A DNA stretch of 51,447 nucleotides from a bacterium (GTDB lineage: Bacteria > Verrucomicrobiota > Verrucomicrobiia > Limisphaerales > UBA11358): the NCBI GenBank assembly GCA_021813325.1, contig JAKALA010000023.1:1-51447 (forward strand). The letters are read 5' to 3'. Below the pieces are notes generated by a model. That model worked only from the letters and a program-made list of their open reading frames with translations, had not been told where the DNA came from and made no database searches. The translations under genes and the position numbers were made by a program. This document shows, piece after piece, positions 6,952-15,753 of the stretch (position 1 is its first letter; each line of letters starts with the position of its first letter).

Positions 6952-7839
6952 ATGGATTGTTCCAATCCCAACTGCCAAGAATGGCAACCGACAAACCTCG
7001 GACGCAAGCTCGCCAAGTTTCGCCCGTGGGTGCAGACTGGATTTCTCGGCGTGTGGCTCGCGCCACTGGGACGCTGGCTGCACGGTATCCCGGGCTGTGT
7101 TTTTCATTGTTATTCGTGTCCGCTGTCCGCTTTCGCCTGTCCGATTGGCGTGATGGCCAACTACGCCGCGCTTTTCCCGGTCGTCGGCGAAATTCCGTAT
7201 CTGCTGATTGGCATTCTGCTGTTGGCCGGTGCCACGACCGGTTCGCTCATCTGCGGCTGGGCCTGTCCGTTTGGTTACTTGCAAGATCTGCTGGCGAAAA
7301 TCGTGCCGTGGAAACTTTCATTGCCCAGTTGGATTGGCTACACACGCTATGTCGTGCTGTTGGGATTGGTGCTGATTTTGCCGGCGATTCTCGGTTTCAA
7401 AGGCATTCCATTTGAAGAACAAGTTATTTCCATTTGCCGCCTATGCCCAGCCGGTGCGGTGGAAGCCGGCTTGCCGTATTCCGTGCAGAGCGTAATGGCG
7501 CATCATGGCTGGATCATGAGCGGTTTGAAGACCGGCATCTTGATTGTGTTCTTCGCCGCTGCGATGGTCATTCATCGCCCGTGGTGCCGCATCTTTTGTC
7601 CGCTCGGCGGACTGCTGGCATTGTTCAATCGCTTCAGCCTTTTCCATATCCGGTTCCAGCCCAATGAATGCGTCGAATGCAACTTGTGCCGCAGCCGTTG
7701 CTCGATGGGTGTGAAGGTGGATCAAAATGTCAACGTCACCGGCTGCATCCGTTGCTTGGAATGCACCAAATGCGGCGCGTTGGAACCGGCGTTTGCCCTT
7801 CCGAAAAAAACTTTGCCGATTACCACAAACGTTAATTGA
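6952..7839 (+). CDS. Polyferredoxin-like 4Fe-4S membrane protein (NapH/CcoG-like)
   Basis: A 295-residue inner-membrane iron-sulfur protein (or 300 from the in-frame GTG at 6937). About five hydrophobic helices surround conserved cysteine motifs: CVFHCYSCP and ACPIG near residue 50, CGWACPFG near 105, and CRIFCPLGG near 210. The C-terminal tail holds two CX2CX2CX3C-type ferredoxin motifs, CVECNLCRSRC and CIRCLECTKC, each able to bind a [4Fe-4S] cluster. This layout is that of electron-transferring membrane ferredoxins of the NapH/NosR/CcoG group. The early CSNPNC pair is extra. The electron donor and acceptor are not in the window. It overlaps the convergent next gene by 8 bases. Confidence 0.85.
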   Translation: MDCSNPNCQEWQPTNLGRKLAKFRPWVQTGFLGVWLAPLGRWLHGIPGCVFHCYSCPLSAFACPIGVMANYAALFPVVGEIPYLLIGILLLAGATTGSLICGWACPFGYLQDLLAKIVPWKLSLPSWIGYTRYVVLLGLVLILPAILGFKGIPFEEQVISICRLCPAGAVEAGLPYSVQSVMAHHGWIMSGLKTGILIVFFAAAMVIHRPWCRIFCPLGGLLALFNRFSLFHIRFQPNECVECNLCRSRCSMGVKVDQNVNVTGCIRCLECTKCGALEPAFALPKKTLPITTNVN

Positions 7840-10800
7840 GCCCGCTGCTGCTGCGACCTTTGGGGCCTTCCTTGCCCCAGCGCAGGCTCATGGTGCCGTC
7901 GCTGCCATCGCGGAGATCAATGAAGCGCTTCGTATAGTCTTTGTCCAAGGCCTCAGCTGGACTGGGAGAAAGACCGTCCAATTTGGGAATGGCAAAAGCC
8001 TCCGCCGGCATCGACTGATTGATTTCGTCATATAAGAACCGGGTGCGCATCTGGGAATTGTCAGAATAATTCCTGATTTCCAAGGGGCGCCCAGTTTGGG
8101 TGTCAATCGCCCAACGGTTGAGACGGCCGATTGTTGTCATTTCTGGTATGCTCTCGACATCCCAACCCTCGATCAGTTCACACTTGTAACGCCCAAGATT
8201 TACGGTGCCGACATCATTCAGCGCCAGATCGGTGGCGCTTTGCGACGAGGATTTTTGGGTAAGCTCAAATGGATCGCAAAGTGAAATATTCAGTTGCTGC
8301 ATTTCGTTGGTTGGACATACGGAAAAATTTGTCCAGCGCGCTGACTCATTGTGCCACCACCAGTTTTGCCCGTCACAGCCGATGACAAAGGCACGGCACA
8401 TCAGCATCTTATCAGTGATGTCGGCATAGAACCGGTTCGGCGATTGCCATTTGAACGAAGCGCTCTGAGCTGACAGCCTCGTGAACAAACCCGCTTTGAA
8501 GTCAGACATGGACAATGTCTGAACTTGCTCGGCGATGGACGTCATTTTGGCTCGCTGCTGTTTCATGGTCTCCAAGGCGGCTAGCAACCGGGGATTCCTT
8601 TCATCCGCTTCGATGCTTTCCCGGTCTTTGCGGGACAACGCTTCACCCGAAACCTGATAATCAACTTGGATCGGTTCGGCGGCCAAACCGGCGGCGCTGT
8701 AAAAGCCGGCTAACGTAAAAGCGGTATGCGCTTTGGGATACAGTATCAGCGGCAACCGAAATGTATGGCTGGCGGCATCGTATTGAATCTGGCAAATCAA
8801 TGCGGCGCCTTTCAGGTCGTGTTCGCCGGTCAAGTAAGGCAAAACTTCGGTTGGCGGTTTCATGGGCTGATCGAATTGCACTTCCAGAAACGTCCGATAC
8901 GGCACCGTGCTGCCGGGCGCAGGTGAGATGTTCACAACTTTCGGCGGCTGGCCATTGGTCGGTGACGCTGAACTGCTGGTTTGAAATTTCCAGGTGAAAA
9001 ATCGGGCCAGGCGATGGTCCAAAGATTGAAAGCCATCCCGGGGAAAATCCGCGCGTCGTTTGCCGATCGTTCCGCCGAATCCGGTCGGATTGTTTAACAC
9101 AATTTCATGATTGGCGCTTGAAGCAAGATGAACGGCAAAGGTGAATTCGTGCAGCTTTGCGTCATATTTTGGAAACTCGCAGTCCAGAAAACCGCCCGAT
9201 TTCCAATCCAGCTTCAGCGCCAGCGGATCCATGGGCCGGTCAAATCGCACTCGCATCTCCGTGGCCGGCGCAACGGATTTTGCACCATCCGCCGGGAAAA
9301 CAGCAATCACCTTGGGGCGTGATTCATCTTGTGCCTCGGCTTCTTCTTCCGGTAAAAACGCGGGACCGGCAATCGGTTTGTCCGGCAATGGCGCTGGCCG
9401 CAGCCTCGCCAACGCCGCCGTTAGCAAGTCGTCCCGATTTCCTTCAAAAGCGCCGGACGTAGGAATAAACGGAATCTGTGGCTGAAATCCATGTTCATCC
9501 AGCGTCGTGCCATCGGGCCGATAATCAATCCATTGCGGCACGCTGACCGTCATTTCGAGCGGGAGGTGGATGATCTTGGGATTGCCGCTGGAACCACAAG
9601 TGTGGTCGCCCATGGTCGTCACCTCCGGGTCGCCCGTCATCATGCCGACAAACGATTCGTTGCTGCTCATGCACTTTTGCCCGATCAGCAAAACGACCGG
9701 ACGGTCATAGCGCCACGGACCCTGCGGAGCAATCGTGCGCGCAAACTTTTCAGTCAGATTTGTGTGGCTGGAGCCATTGCGGAACTGGCTGTAAGCATAA
9801 ACAAAATCCTTTTCCAGGAAACGAGCGGCAAATTCCATGGCCAGGTCTTCGCTGCCGCCGCCATTCAAACGCACGTCCACGATTAAACCGCGTGTGGCCC
9901 GCATTTTTTCCAACGCCAACTGGCATTGTTTCGGCGTGTCAGAATCGGACCAGCCATAAATGGCGATATATCCAATCTGATCATCCGTCACGGCCCATTC
10001 CACCTCGCGCCCCTCGCGCTGTAGGTTTCCCAGAATGGCCTCATGCGCGGACGGATTGGAATTTGCCGCGCGCGGCCGGTTAAACACCGGCACATGATCT
10101 CCCGCCACGGTCAGCCAAACATGCAAATCGCGGAGCGGCTTAAGCATTTCCGCGCATACTTCGGCAAACTCCAACGTGGACTGGCAGGCGAGTGCTTTGG
10201 GGCGAAATTCATCGCGCAACTTTGCCCAGTCCACCTCCGGACGCAGCACAAACATCGCATACGTGCGGTCAAAGGCTTCCCAGAGTTGGTCAAAAGCCGC
10301 TTGGGCTGCGTCAGACGTTAAGGCTGGCGGTGGTCGGACACCCCGCTTTTCAAAGGCATGATAATATTCGGCCGTCCCGGCTTCGGTATCTACTGAGAAG
10401 AAGCGTCGCAGACCATCCTTAATGTCCACATCCACCGTCATGTCTTTTGGTTCGGGGATCATGGCGCGTCCGCCGGCGTGCCAGCTTGAAGTCATTTTGT
10501 GATTGGCAATGCACCGCATCTGGGAAACCAGGTTGGTGTTCCCGTCAGCCAATACCGTGTCCGGTGGAAACAAGGTGGTGATTGTCCCGGGATGAAAGCG
10601 AAGCCAGATGTGATCGATCCTCTCGGCTTGGTTGGTGAGAGCGGAAGTCAATTCGCCTTCCTTCCTGGGAATCAATACGGCCCACACCGCTCCGTCGCTG
10701 CAATGACCAATCCCCAAATCTGCCTGGCCGACATCGATTCGCACCGATTTGCCGGCTTTCAGATGAAACTGCGAGACTCGAAACACGTCCGCACCTGTGA

Positions 10801-11047
10801 ATTTCCATCGCCTGGCCCGCTCCGGATTATCATCGCCGGTTTTTAGTTGCGTCGGATACTTTTGCCGCAAGTCAATCCCCGCGGCTGGCGCCTCAACTTT
10901 GGGCGTGTCATTGTCTGCTTTGACGCGAATGGGAACAGTTGAAATCAAGCCGCAAAACAAAATCCCAACCGCAAAATGTAGTATTCTGCCAGCCATGGGG
11001 TAACGCGTAATGAATGGAACAGGTGCAGAAGGAAAATTGAGTTTCAT
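7832..11047 (-). CDS. Secreted S41-family peptidase with Ig-like domains
   Basis: A 1071-residue protein, about twice the usual size of an S41 enzyme. An N-terminal hydrophobic segment (AGRILHFAVGILFCGLI) acts as signal peptide; a second Met at residue 18 could be the true start. The S41 core (about 230-560) shows GYIAIYGW, GLIVDVRLNGGGSEDLA and CMSSNESF, where Ser461 or Ser462 fits the catalytic Ser. Two bacterial Ig-like domains follow (IAVFPADGAKSVAPATEMRV and VNISPAPGSTVPYRTFLEV). The last 300 residues resemble a DUF2092/lipoprotein-carrier-like beta sheet. It probably acts in the periplasm or outside the cell on unknown proteins. It is convergent with the 4Fe-4S gene and stands apart from its upstream neighbour. 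Confidence 0.82.
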   Translation of the reverse strand: MKLNFPSAPVPFITRYPMAGRILHFAVGILFCGLISTVPIRVKADNDTPKVEAPAAGIDLRQKYPTQLKTGDDNPERARRWKFTGADVFRVSQFHLKAGKSVRIDVGQADLGIGHCSDGAVWAVLIPRKEGELTSALTNQAERIDHIWLRFHPGTITTLFPPDTVLADGNTNLVSQMRCIANHKMTSSWHAGGRAMIPEPKDMTVDVDIKDGLRRFFSVDTEAGTAEYYHAFEKRGVRPPPALTSDAAQAAFDQLWEAFDRTYAMFVLRPEVDWAKLRDEFRPKALACQSTLEFAEVCAEMLKPLRDLHVWLTVAGDHVPVFNRPRAANSNPSAHEAILGNLQREGREVEWAVTDDQIGYIAIYGWSDSDTPKQCQLALEKMRATRGLIVDVRLNGGGSEDLAMEFAARFLEKDFVYAYSQFRNGSSHTNLTEKFARTIAPQGPWRYDRPVVLLIGQKCMSSNESFVGMMTGDPEVTTMGDHTCGSSGNPKIIHLPLEMTVSVPQWIDYRPDGTTLDEHGFQPQIPFIPTSGAFEGNRDDLLTAALARLRPAPLPDKPIAGPAFLPEEEAEAQDESRPKVIAVFPADGAKSVAPATEMRVRFDRPMDPLALKLDWKSGGFLDCEFPKYDAKLHEFTFAVHLASSANHEIVLNNPTGFGGTIGKRRADFPRDGFQSLDHRLARFFTWKFQTSSSASPTNGQPPKVVNISPAPGSTVPYRTFLEVQFDQPMKPPTEVLPYLTGEHDLKGAALICQIQYDAASHTFRLPLILYPKAHTAFTLAGFYSAAGLAAEPIQVDYQVSGEALSRKDRESIEADERNPRLLAALETMKQQRAKMTSIAEQVQTLSMSDFKAGLFTRLSAQSASFKWQSPNRFYADITDKMLMCRAFVIGCDGQNWWWHNESARWTNFSVCPTNEMQQLNISLCDPFELTQKSSSQSATDLALNDVGTVNLGRYKCELIEGWDVESIPEMTTIGRLNRWAIDTQTGRPLEIRNYSDNSQMRTRFLYDEINQSMPAEAFAIPKLDGLSPSPAEALDKDYTKRFIDLRDGSDGTMSLRWGKEGPKGRSSSGLN

Positions 11048-11267
11048 AACGATATGGACAGCTTATCCCTTATATAGTCACGCAACCGATCGGTCTTGCG
11101 ATACGACGTTCTGTCGCGGTTCGTATGGTTGATGGCTACTTTGCAGGCTGAAACCGGTCGAGATTTTCCTGATAAAATATTTTCGCGGCACGCCGCCCAA
11201 AGCGATCGCGCACCAAGCCGCCTCGGCCTAAGCCGCCGGCGTTTAGCTGCCATTAAAATTCACCGGG

Positions 11268-12410
11268 CTAAACTTTCATCCACTTGCCCTTGGCGGATGA
11301 TTGCTCAACCGCCGTGAGCACGCGTTGATTTTTCAATCCATCCTCAAAGGTCGGATGCACCGGTTGGCCGTCGGCGCAGGCGTTCACAAAATCCGCCACG
11401 GCATGAACAAAGGTGTGTTCGTAGCCAATGCCGTGACCGGGCGGCCACCAGTTCGCCACGTAAGGCTGCACGCCGTCGCGCTGCGTCACGAGTATGTCCC
11501 GGAAACCCTGCCGATCTTTCGGATCGTCGCCATTGTAAAACTTCAACCGGTTCATGTCCTCGAAATCAAAATAGATCGAACCGTTGCTGCCGTTCACCTC
11601 AATTTCAATGTGATTGCGCCGGCCCAACGCGTAACGTGTGGCTTCGAGATTCGCCATTACGCCGCCTTCCATCCAGCCAATGAATACCGCGGAATCCGGC
11701 GCCGTCACCTTGCCCAACTGCCGCTTGCCCTTGGCCAGCAAATCCGCCCGCGGACGTTCCGGAATAAAGTTATGCACCACCCCGCAAACCTGCGTAAATT
11801 CACCGACAAGATACCGCGCGAGATCGATGATGTGGGAATTGATGTCGCTGTGAACGCCGCTGCCGCTGGTTTCTTTTTGCAGCCGCCAGTCCAGTGGAAA
11901 CTCCGGATCCGCCAGCCGGTCCTGCGCGTAACGCGCACGAAAATGATAAATCTTTCCCAGCGCACCTTCCGCAATCATTCGTTTGGCCAGCGCAATGGCG
12001 GGAATGCGTCGGTAATTGTGACAAATCATGTGAACGGTTTTGGCTTTTTTCGCGGCGGCGAACATCGCTTCGCATTCCTTCAGATCACGGCCCATCGGCT
12101 TTTCGCAGAGCACATGTTTGCCGTTCTTCAGCGCGGCAATGGCCATTTCGGCATGGGTAAACGTCGGCGTGCCAATGTCCACAATGTCAATGAGCGGCGA
12201 CTCCACGACTTCCCGCCAATCCGTTGCGGCAAACTGCCAGCCCAGCTTGGCCCGGGCCGCCTGCACGCCTGCCGCATCGCGGCCACAGAGGGTGTGCAAT
12301 TCGACATTGGCCTTGAGATCAAAAAACTTGGGCGCCTGCCGCCACGCGTTGGAATGGGCCCGGCCCATGAACTTGTAACCGATGAGGCCGACGCGAAATG
12401 TCTTTGGCAT
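11268..12410 (-). CDS. Gfo/Idh/MocA family NAD(P)-dependent oxidoreductase
   Basis: A 380-residue cytoplasmic dehydrogenase of normal family length. The N-terminal Rossmann fold has RVGLIGYKFMGRAHSNA (G-x-G-x2-G type), and the family EKP motif appears in HVLCEKPMG near residue 100. The C-terminal alpha/beta domain has DINSHIIDLARYLVG, a position that often carries the catalytic His. Members oxidise or epimerise sugars and inositols; the substrate cannot be read from sequence. It is transcribed divergently from lpxD with a 59-bp gap, so the two share a promoter region. Confidence 0.92.
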   Translation of the reverse strand: MPKTFRVGLIGYKFMGRAHSNAWRQAPKFFDLKANVELHTLCGRDAAGVQAARAKLGWQFAATDWREVVESPLIDIVDIGTPTFTHAEMAIAALKNGKHVLCEKPMGRDLKECEAMFAAAKKAKTVHMICHNYRRIPAIALAKRMIAEGALGKIYHFRARYAQDRLADPEFPLDWRLQKETSGSGVHSDINSHIIDLARYLVGEFTQVCGVVHNFIPERPRADLLAKGKRQLGKVTAPDSAVFIGWMEGGVMANLEATRYALGRRNHIEIEVNGSNGSIYFDFEDMNRLKFYNGDDPKDRQGFRDILVTQRDGVQPYVANWWPPGHGIGYEHTFVHAVADFVNACADGQPVHPTFEDGLKNQRVLTAVEQSSAKGKWMKV

Positions 12411-12469
12411 AAAAGTAGGGATTGAACTGAATGTGTTCGGCTTTATAGTTAACCGAATAAATCAAGTCA

Positions 12470-13483
12470 ATGACACTAACAATTTCTGAAATCGCCCAAC
12501 AACTCGCCGGTGAAGTCCAGGGCGATGCCAATGCCACGCTGACCGGCTTTGCCATGGCCAACAACGCTAAGCCCGGCGACCTGACGTTTGCGGAAACGGC
12601 CGATTTTTTTGCGGTGGCCGAAGCCAGCGCCGCCACCGCCATTATTTGTGATCAGAAAGCAACTTCAGACAAAAAGACGCTCATCCGGGTGGCCCATCCG
12701 CGGGTAGCCTTTGCCAAGGCGCTCGCCCTGTTTTTCCCGGAACCAAAATTCGCGCCAGGAATTCATCCGTCAGCCGTAATTGCGGCATCAGCCCAGATTG
12801 ATCCGACCACGCATATCGGTCCGCATTGCACCGTCGGCGAACGCGTAAAGATCGGCGCAAACTGCGTGTTGCAATCCGGCAATTTTGTCGGCGACGACTC
12901 GACGCTCGGCGATGAAACCAATTTGTTTCCAAACGCCACGGTTTATTCGCATTCGCAGATTGGCAAACGGGTCCGGATTCACTCCGGCGCCGTCATCGGC
13001 TCGGATGGTTTTGGTTACGTGTTTGACGCGGGTGTTCACCGCAAGATTCCGCAGATCGGAAACGTCGTCATTGGCGACGATGTGGAAATCGGCTCAAACA
13101 CCTCCATCGATCGCGGCGCGCTCGGCTCCACCGTTATCGGTCGCGGCACGAAAATTGACAATCTGGTGCAGGTGGCTCACAACGTCGAGATTGGCGATCA
13201 CTGCATTCTCTGCTCGCAGGTCGGCATTGCCGGCAGCGCCAAGCTGGGAAAATATTGCGTGCTGGCGGGACAGGTCGGCATTGCCGGCCACCTCAAGATT
13301 GGCAATCAAGTCACGATCGGTTCCAAATCCGGCGTCATGCACAACATTCCGGACGGCCAGCAATGGCTGGGCATTCCCGCGCAGCCCGACAAACAGGCCA
13401 AGCGCGTGATGATTGCGCTGCAACGTCTGCCTGAACTGTTGAAAAAGATTGCGGAGTGGGAAAAGAAGCTCACCGGCAACTGA
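12470..13483 (+). CDS. lpxD: UDP-3-O-acylglucosamine N-acyltransferase
   Basis: A 337-residue enzyme of the usual LpxD length. It transfers a hydroxyacyl chain from acyl carrier protein to UDP-3-O-acylglucosamine in lipid A synthesis. The N-terminal uridine-binding domain (residues 1-100, EIAQQLAGEVQGDANATL) is followed by left-handed beta-helix hexapeptide repeats (IGPHCTVGERVKIGANCVL and onward). VQVAHNVEIGDHC holds the likely catalytic His, and SDGFGYVFD is typical of the family. The C-terminal helix ends the protein. The gene implies a Gram-negative outer membrane with lipid A. An AraC regulator starts 5 bases after its stop. Confidence 0.95.
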   Translation: MTLTISEIAQQLAGEVQGDANATLTGFAMANNAKPGDLTFAETADFFAVAEASAATAIICDQKATSDKKTLIRVAHPRVAFAKALALFFPEPKFAPGIHPSAVIAASAQIDPTTHIGPHCTVGERVKIGANCVLQSGNFVGDDSTLGDETNLFPNATVYSHSQIGKRVRIHSGAVIGSDGFGYVFDAGVHRKIPQIGNVVIGDDVEIGSNTSIDRGALGSTVIGRGTKIDNLVQVAHNVEIGDHCILCSQVGIAGSAKLGKYCVLAGQVGIAGHLKIGNQVTIGSKSGVMHNIPDGQQWLGIPAQPDKQAKRVMIALQRLPELLKKIAEWEKKLTGN

Positions 13484-13487
13484 CTGC

Positions 13488-14453
13488 ATGTCCGGTGCTC
13501 CGCAGACTTCCGTCCGCGCCACGCCGCCTTTTACCGAGGCGGGTGTCTGGCGCGACGTGGGCAAGGGCTGGCAGCCGTTGTTCGGCAGTTTTCATGGCGC
13601 GGGATACAGCATTGAATGGCACGATTTTTTTGCCAAGCGGGAATTTGACTGGGGCGCCAGTTTTCATCCGGATTGCGTGGAACTTTGCTTGAATCTTGGT
13701 GGCAACGGCTTCGTGGAATGCCAGCAGCGGCGTATGGATTTCTCACCCAACACGGTCGGGTTTTACCGTCGTAAAGACGAACCGCTTAATGCCCGGCGCG
13801 CGGCGAATGAGCAACACCAGTTTCTCACGGTGGAATATTCCGTGCCGTTCCTGGCCCGGCATCTGGCCGGCTTGGAAACCATGCTCCATCCGCTCGTTTC
13901 CGCCGCCATCGAAGGTCAGCCGCACAAGCGGGTTTCCGGCGCCACCGTCCGGCTCACCGCCGCGCAACAGCAGTTGATCTCCACCCTCCGCCAGCCGCCT
14001 GTGTATGCCGCCGCCCAGCCGCTGTGGTTTCAATGCAAGGCGCTGGAGCTGGCGGTGACATTTTTTCTCCAGCCGCCGGCGGAACAGGAAATGTTCTGCA
14101 CGCGCCAGCAACGGCTGGCGCAGGAGCGGGTTGAGCAGGTGATTTTTTTATTGAAACAAAATCTGGCCGAGCCGCCGGCATTGGAGGATCTCGGCAAAAA
14201 AATCGGCTGTAGTCATTTTTATCTGAGCCGGATTTTTTCCGCCCAAACCGGCCACACCATTACGCAACATCTTCGCCAGTTGCGCATGGAACGGGCGGCA
14301 GAATTACTCAAGTCCGGCGAATACAATGTCACCGAGGCGGCGTTGGAGGTTGGCTACAACAGCCTGAGCCATTTCAGCGCAGCGTTTCATGAAACGTTTG
14401 GCTGCTGCCCGGGTTTGTATCCCCTGAAAATACCTCTTCAGACAAAAAACTAA
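13488..14453 (+). CDS. AraC family transcriptional regulator
   Basis: A 321-residue regulator from ATG 13488, five bases after the lpxD stop; the open frame extends back into lpxD, but that start would overlap. The N-terminal 200 residues are an effector domain (GYSIEWHDFFAKREFDWG) resembling cupin-type AraC sensors. The C-terminal 100 residues hold two helix-turn-helix motifs: ALEDLGKKIGCSHFYLSRIF and NVTEAALEVGYNSLSHFSAAF. The ligand is unknown. A link to lipid A synthesis is unlikely despite the spacing, as the family usually controls carbon use or siderophores. Confidence 0.9.
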   Translation: MSGAPQTSVRATPPFTEAGVWRDVGKGWQPLFGSFHGAGYSIEWHDFFAKREFDWGASFHPDCVELCLNLGGNGFVECQQRRMDFSPNTVGFYRRKDEPLNARRAANEQHQFLTVEYSVPFLARHLAGLETMLHPLVSAAIEGQPHKRVSGATVRLTAAQQQLISTLRQPPVYAAAQPLWFQCKALELAVTFFLQPPAEQEMFCTRQQRLAQERVEQVIFLLKQNLAEPPALEDLGKKIGCSHFYLSRIFSAQTGHTITQHLRQLRMERAAELLKSGEYNVTEAALEVGYNSLSHFSAAFHETFGCCPGLYPLKIPLQTKN

Positions 14454-14867
14454 ATCGCAAGCCGCCGACAATCGTCGCAATTCGCTGGCAACAAACTGGC
14501 CGGCACCAATCAGACGACGAAGCCAGCTCCCTTTTTGCCGAACTGGGTTTATCGCCGCCCGTGGTTTATCCCGCCAACAATCCCTTCCGCACTGCGTATC
14601 TGGCAGGTGGGCGCAGGTAAATTTGCTGCCATCGTATTCGTTGTAAACAGCCAGCCTAAATCCATGGAAACCTCTCGAGCTTTGTTTCGCGAGCATGAGG
14701 AACTGGGGCACGTGACTGTGAAGATTTAAACGTGTCACGACCACGAAATAGTTCCTGTAAGAACGTGAGTTTTTAAAATTGAATGGACGGGTCAGCTTTT
14801 GCAACCGTCCGACAATCTTCCGCAAACCGGCAGCAGCAATAAAACACCATTCTCATACACTGCCGGC
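14454..14867 (+). other. 414-bp gap, possibly a decayed coding fragment
   Basis: No intact gene is supported. Around 14500-14610 one forward frame reads plausibly (DDEASSLFAELGLSP then PANNPFRTAYLAGG) but has no start and breaks off, so it may be the relic of a lost gene. The stretch just before 14868 is AT-richer and should hold the promoter of the next gene. Confidence 0.3.
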
Positions 14868-15671
14868 ATGAAACAAACATTAATGCTTGGAACATTGCTG
14901 TTGGCCGGAACGGCGATGGCTGACAATCGAATTTTCACCTACACTTACGAGCCAGAAACCGAACCCAAGGGCGACTGGGAATTTGAGCAATCCATCACCT
15001 CACGCCTCACTCGCAATCGCGCCGTGGGACAGGAAAAATACCAGTTGTGGCAGTTAAGTTCGGAGGTCGAATATGGCGTAGCAGACCGTTATACCGCCTC
15101 CGTAAAAATCTCGGATAATTTTGAGCATTTCCACAATTCGGAAACCTCCAAGAATTCCAACGTTAACCGGTTTACAGGCATTTCCTCAGAAAACCGCTTT
15201 AATTTGTTGGACCCCGTGGAAAATCCTGTTGGGCTGACACTTTATCTCGAGCCGACGTGGGACGGGCAGAACGCTGAACTGGAGCAAAAGATCATCCTCG
15301 GACAAACTCACGGAGATTGGAAATGGGCTGTGAATCTTACTCACGCTACCGAATGGGAAGGAAACATAAATAACTACGAAGGTGAACTGGAATTGTCCGC
15401 TGGTCTGGCGCGTCACTTAACCAGCCGTTGGACGCTGGGTGTGGAAATGCGGGATCACAATGAATTACCAATGTATCAGCAGTGGGAAAACTCGGCTGTC
15501 TATTTCGGTCCAACGCTCAGCTATCATCGCGTGTCATGGTGGGCCGCTTTGAGCGTCATGCCTCAAATTTACGGCTGGAACCAATCTGAGAATCCTGACC
15601 AAAACACGCACCTTGAATTGGAAGGTCACGAACGCTTAAACATTCGCCTGCTCTTCGGTTATAGCTTTTGA
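14868..15671 (+). CDS. Outer-membrane beta-barrel protein (DUF6662-like)
   Basis: A 267-residue secreted protein from ATG 14868, where a signal peptide begins (MKQTLMLGTLLLAGTAMAD). The mature part alternates hydrophobic and polar residues and is rich in aromatic residues at strand ends (FTYTYEPETEPKGDWEFE, EPTWDGQNAELEQKIILG), ending in LLFGYSF with a terminal Phe, the usual outer-membrane barrel signal. It resembles DUF6662-type proteins, whose role is unknown. Neighbours are convergent and unrelated. Confidence 0.65.
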   Translation: MKQTLMLGTLLLAGTAMADNRIFTYTYEPETEPKGDWEFEQSITSRLTRNRAVGQEKYQLWQLSSEVEYGVADRYTASVKISDNFEHFHNSETSKNSNVNRFTGISSENRFNLLDPVENPVGLTLYLEPTWDGQNAELEQKIILGQTHGDWKWAVNLTHATEWEGNINNYEGELELSAGLARHLTSRWTLGVEMRDHNELPMYQQWENSAVYFGPTLSYHRVSWWAALSVMPQIYGWNQSENPDQNTHLELEGHERLNIRLLFGYSF

Positions 15672-15713
15672 AAAGATGTGAGATGTTAAAACAATTATGC
15701 GGGAGCCGGAGTC

Positions 15714-15739
15714 CCATGCTTGGACAAGCTCAAGCATGG
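15714..15739. terminator. Hairpin between convergent genes
   Basis: CCATGCTTG (15714-15722) and CAAGCATGG (15731-15739) are perfectly complementary with an 8-nt loop. It lies between the ends of the barrel-protein and AEC-transporter genes. There is no T-run on either side, so it may be a bidirectional pause site or an unrelated palindrome. Confidence 0.4.
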
Positions 15740-15753
15740 CAACGCATGTGATA

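Noticed and set aside
11044-11253. 69-codon minus-strand frame between the S41 peptidase and the oxidoreductase
   Set aside because: It is Arg-rich, overlaps the start of the peptidase gene, and shows no motif or signal.
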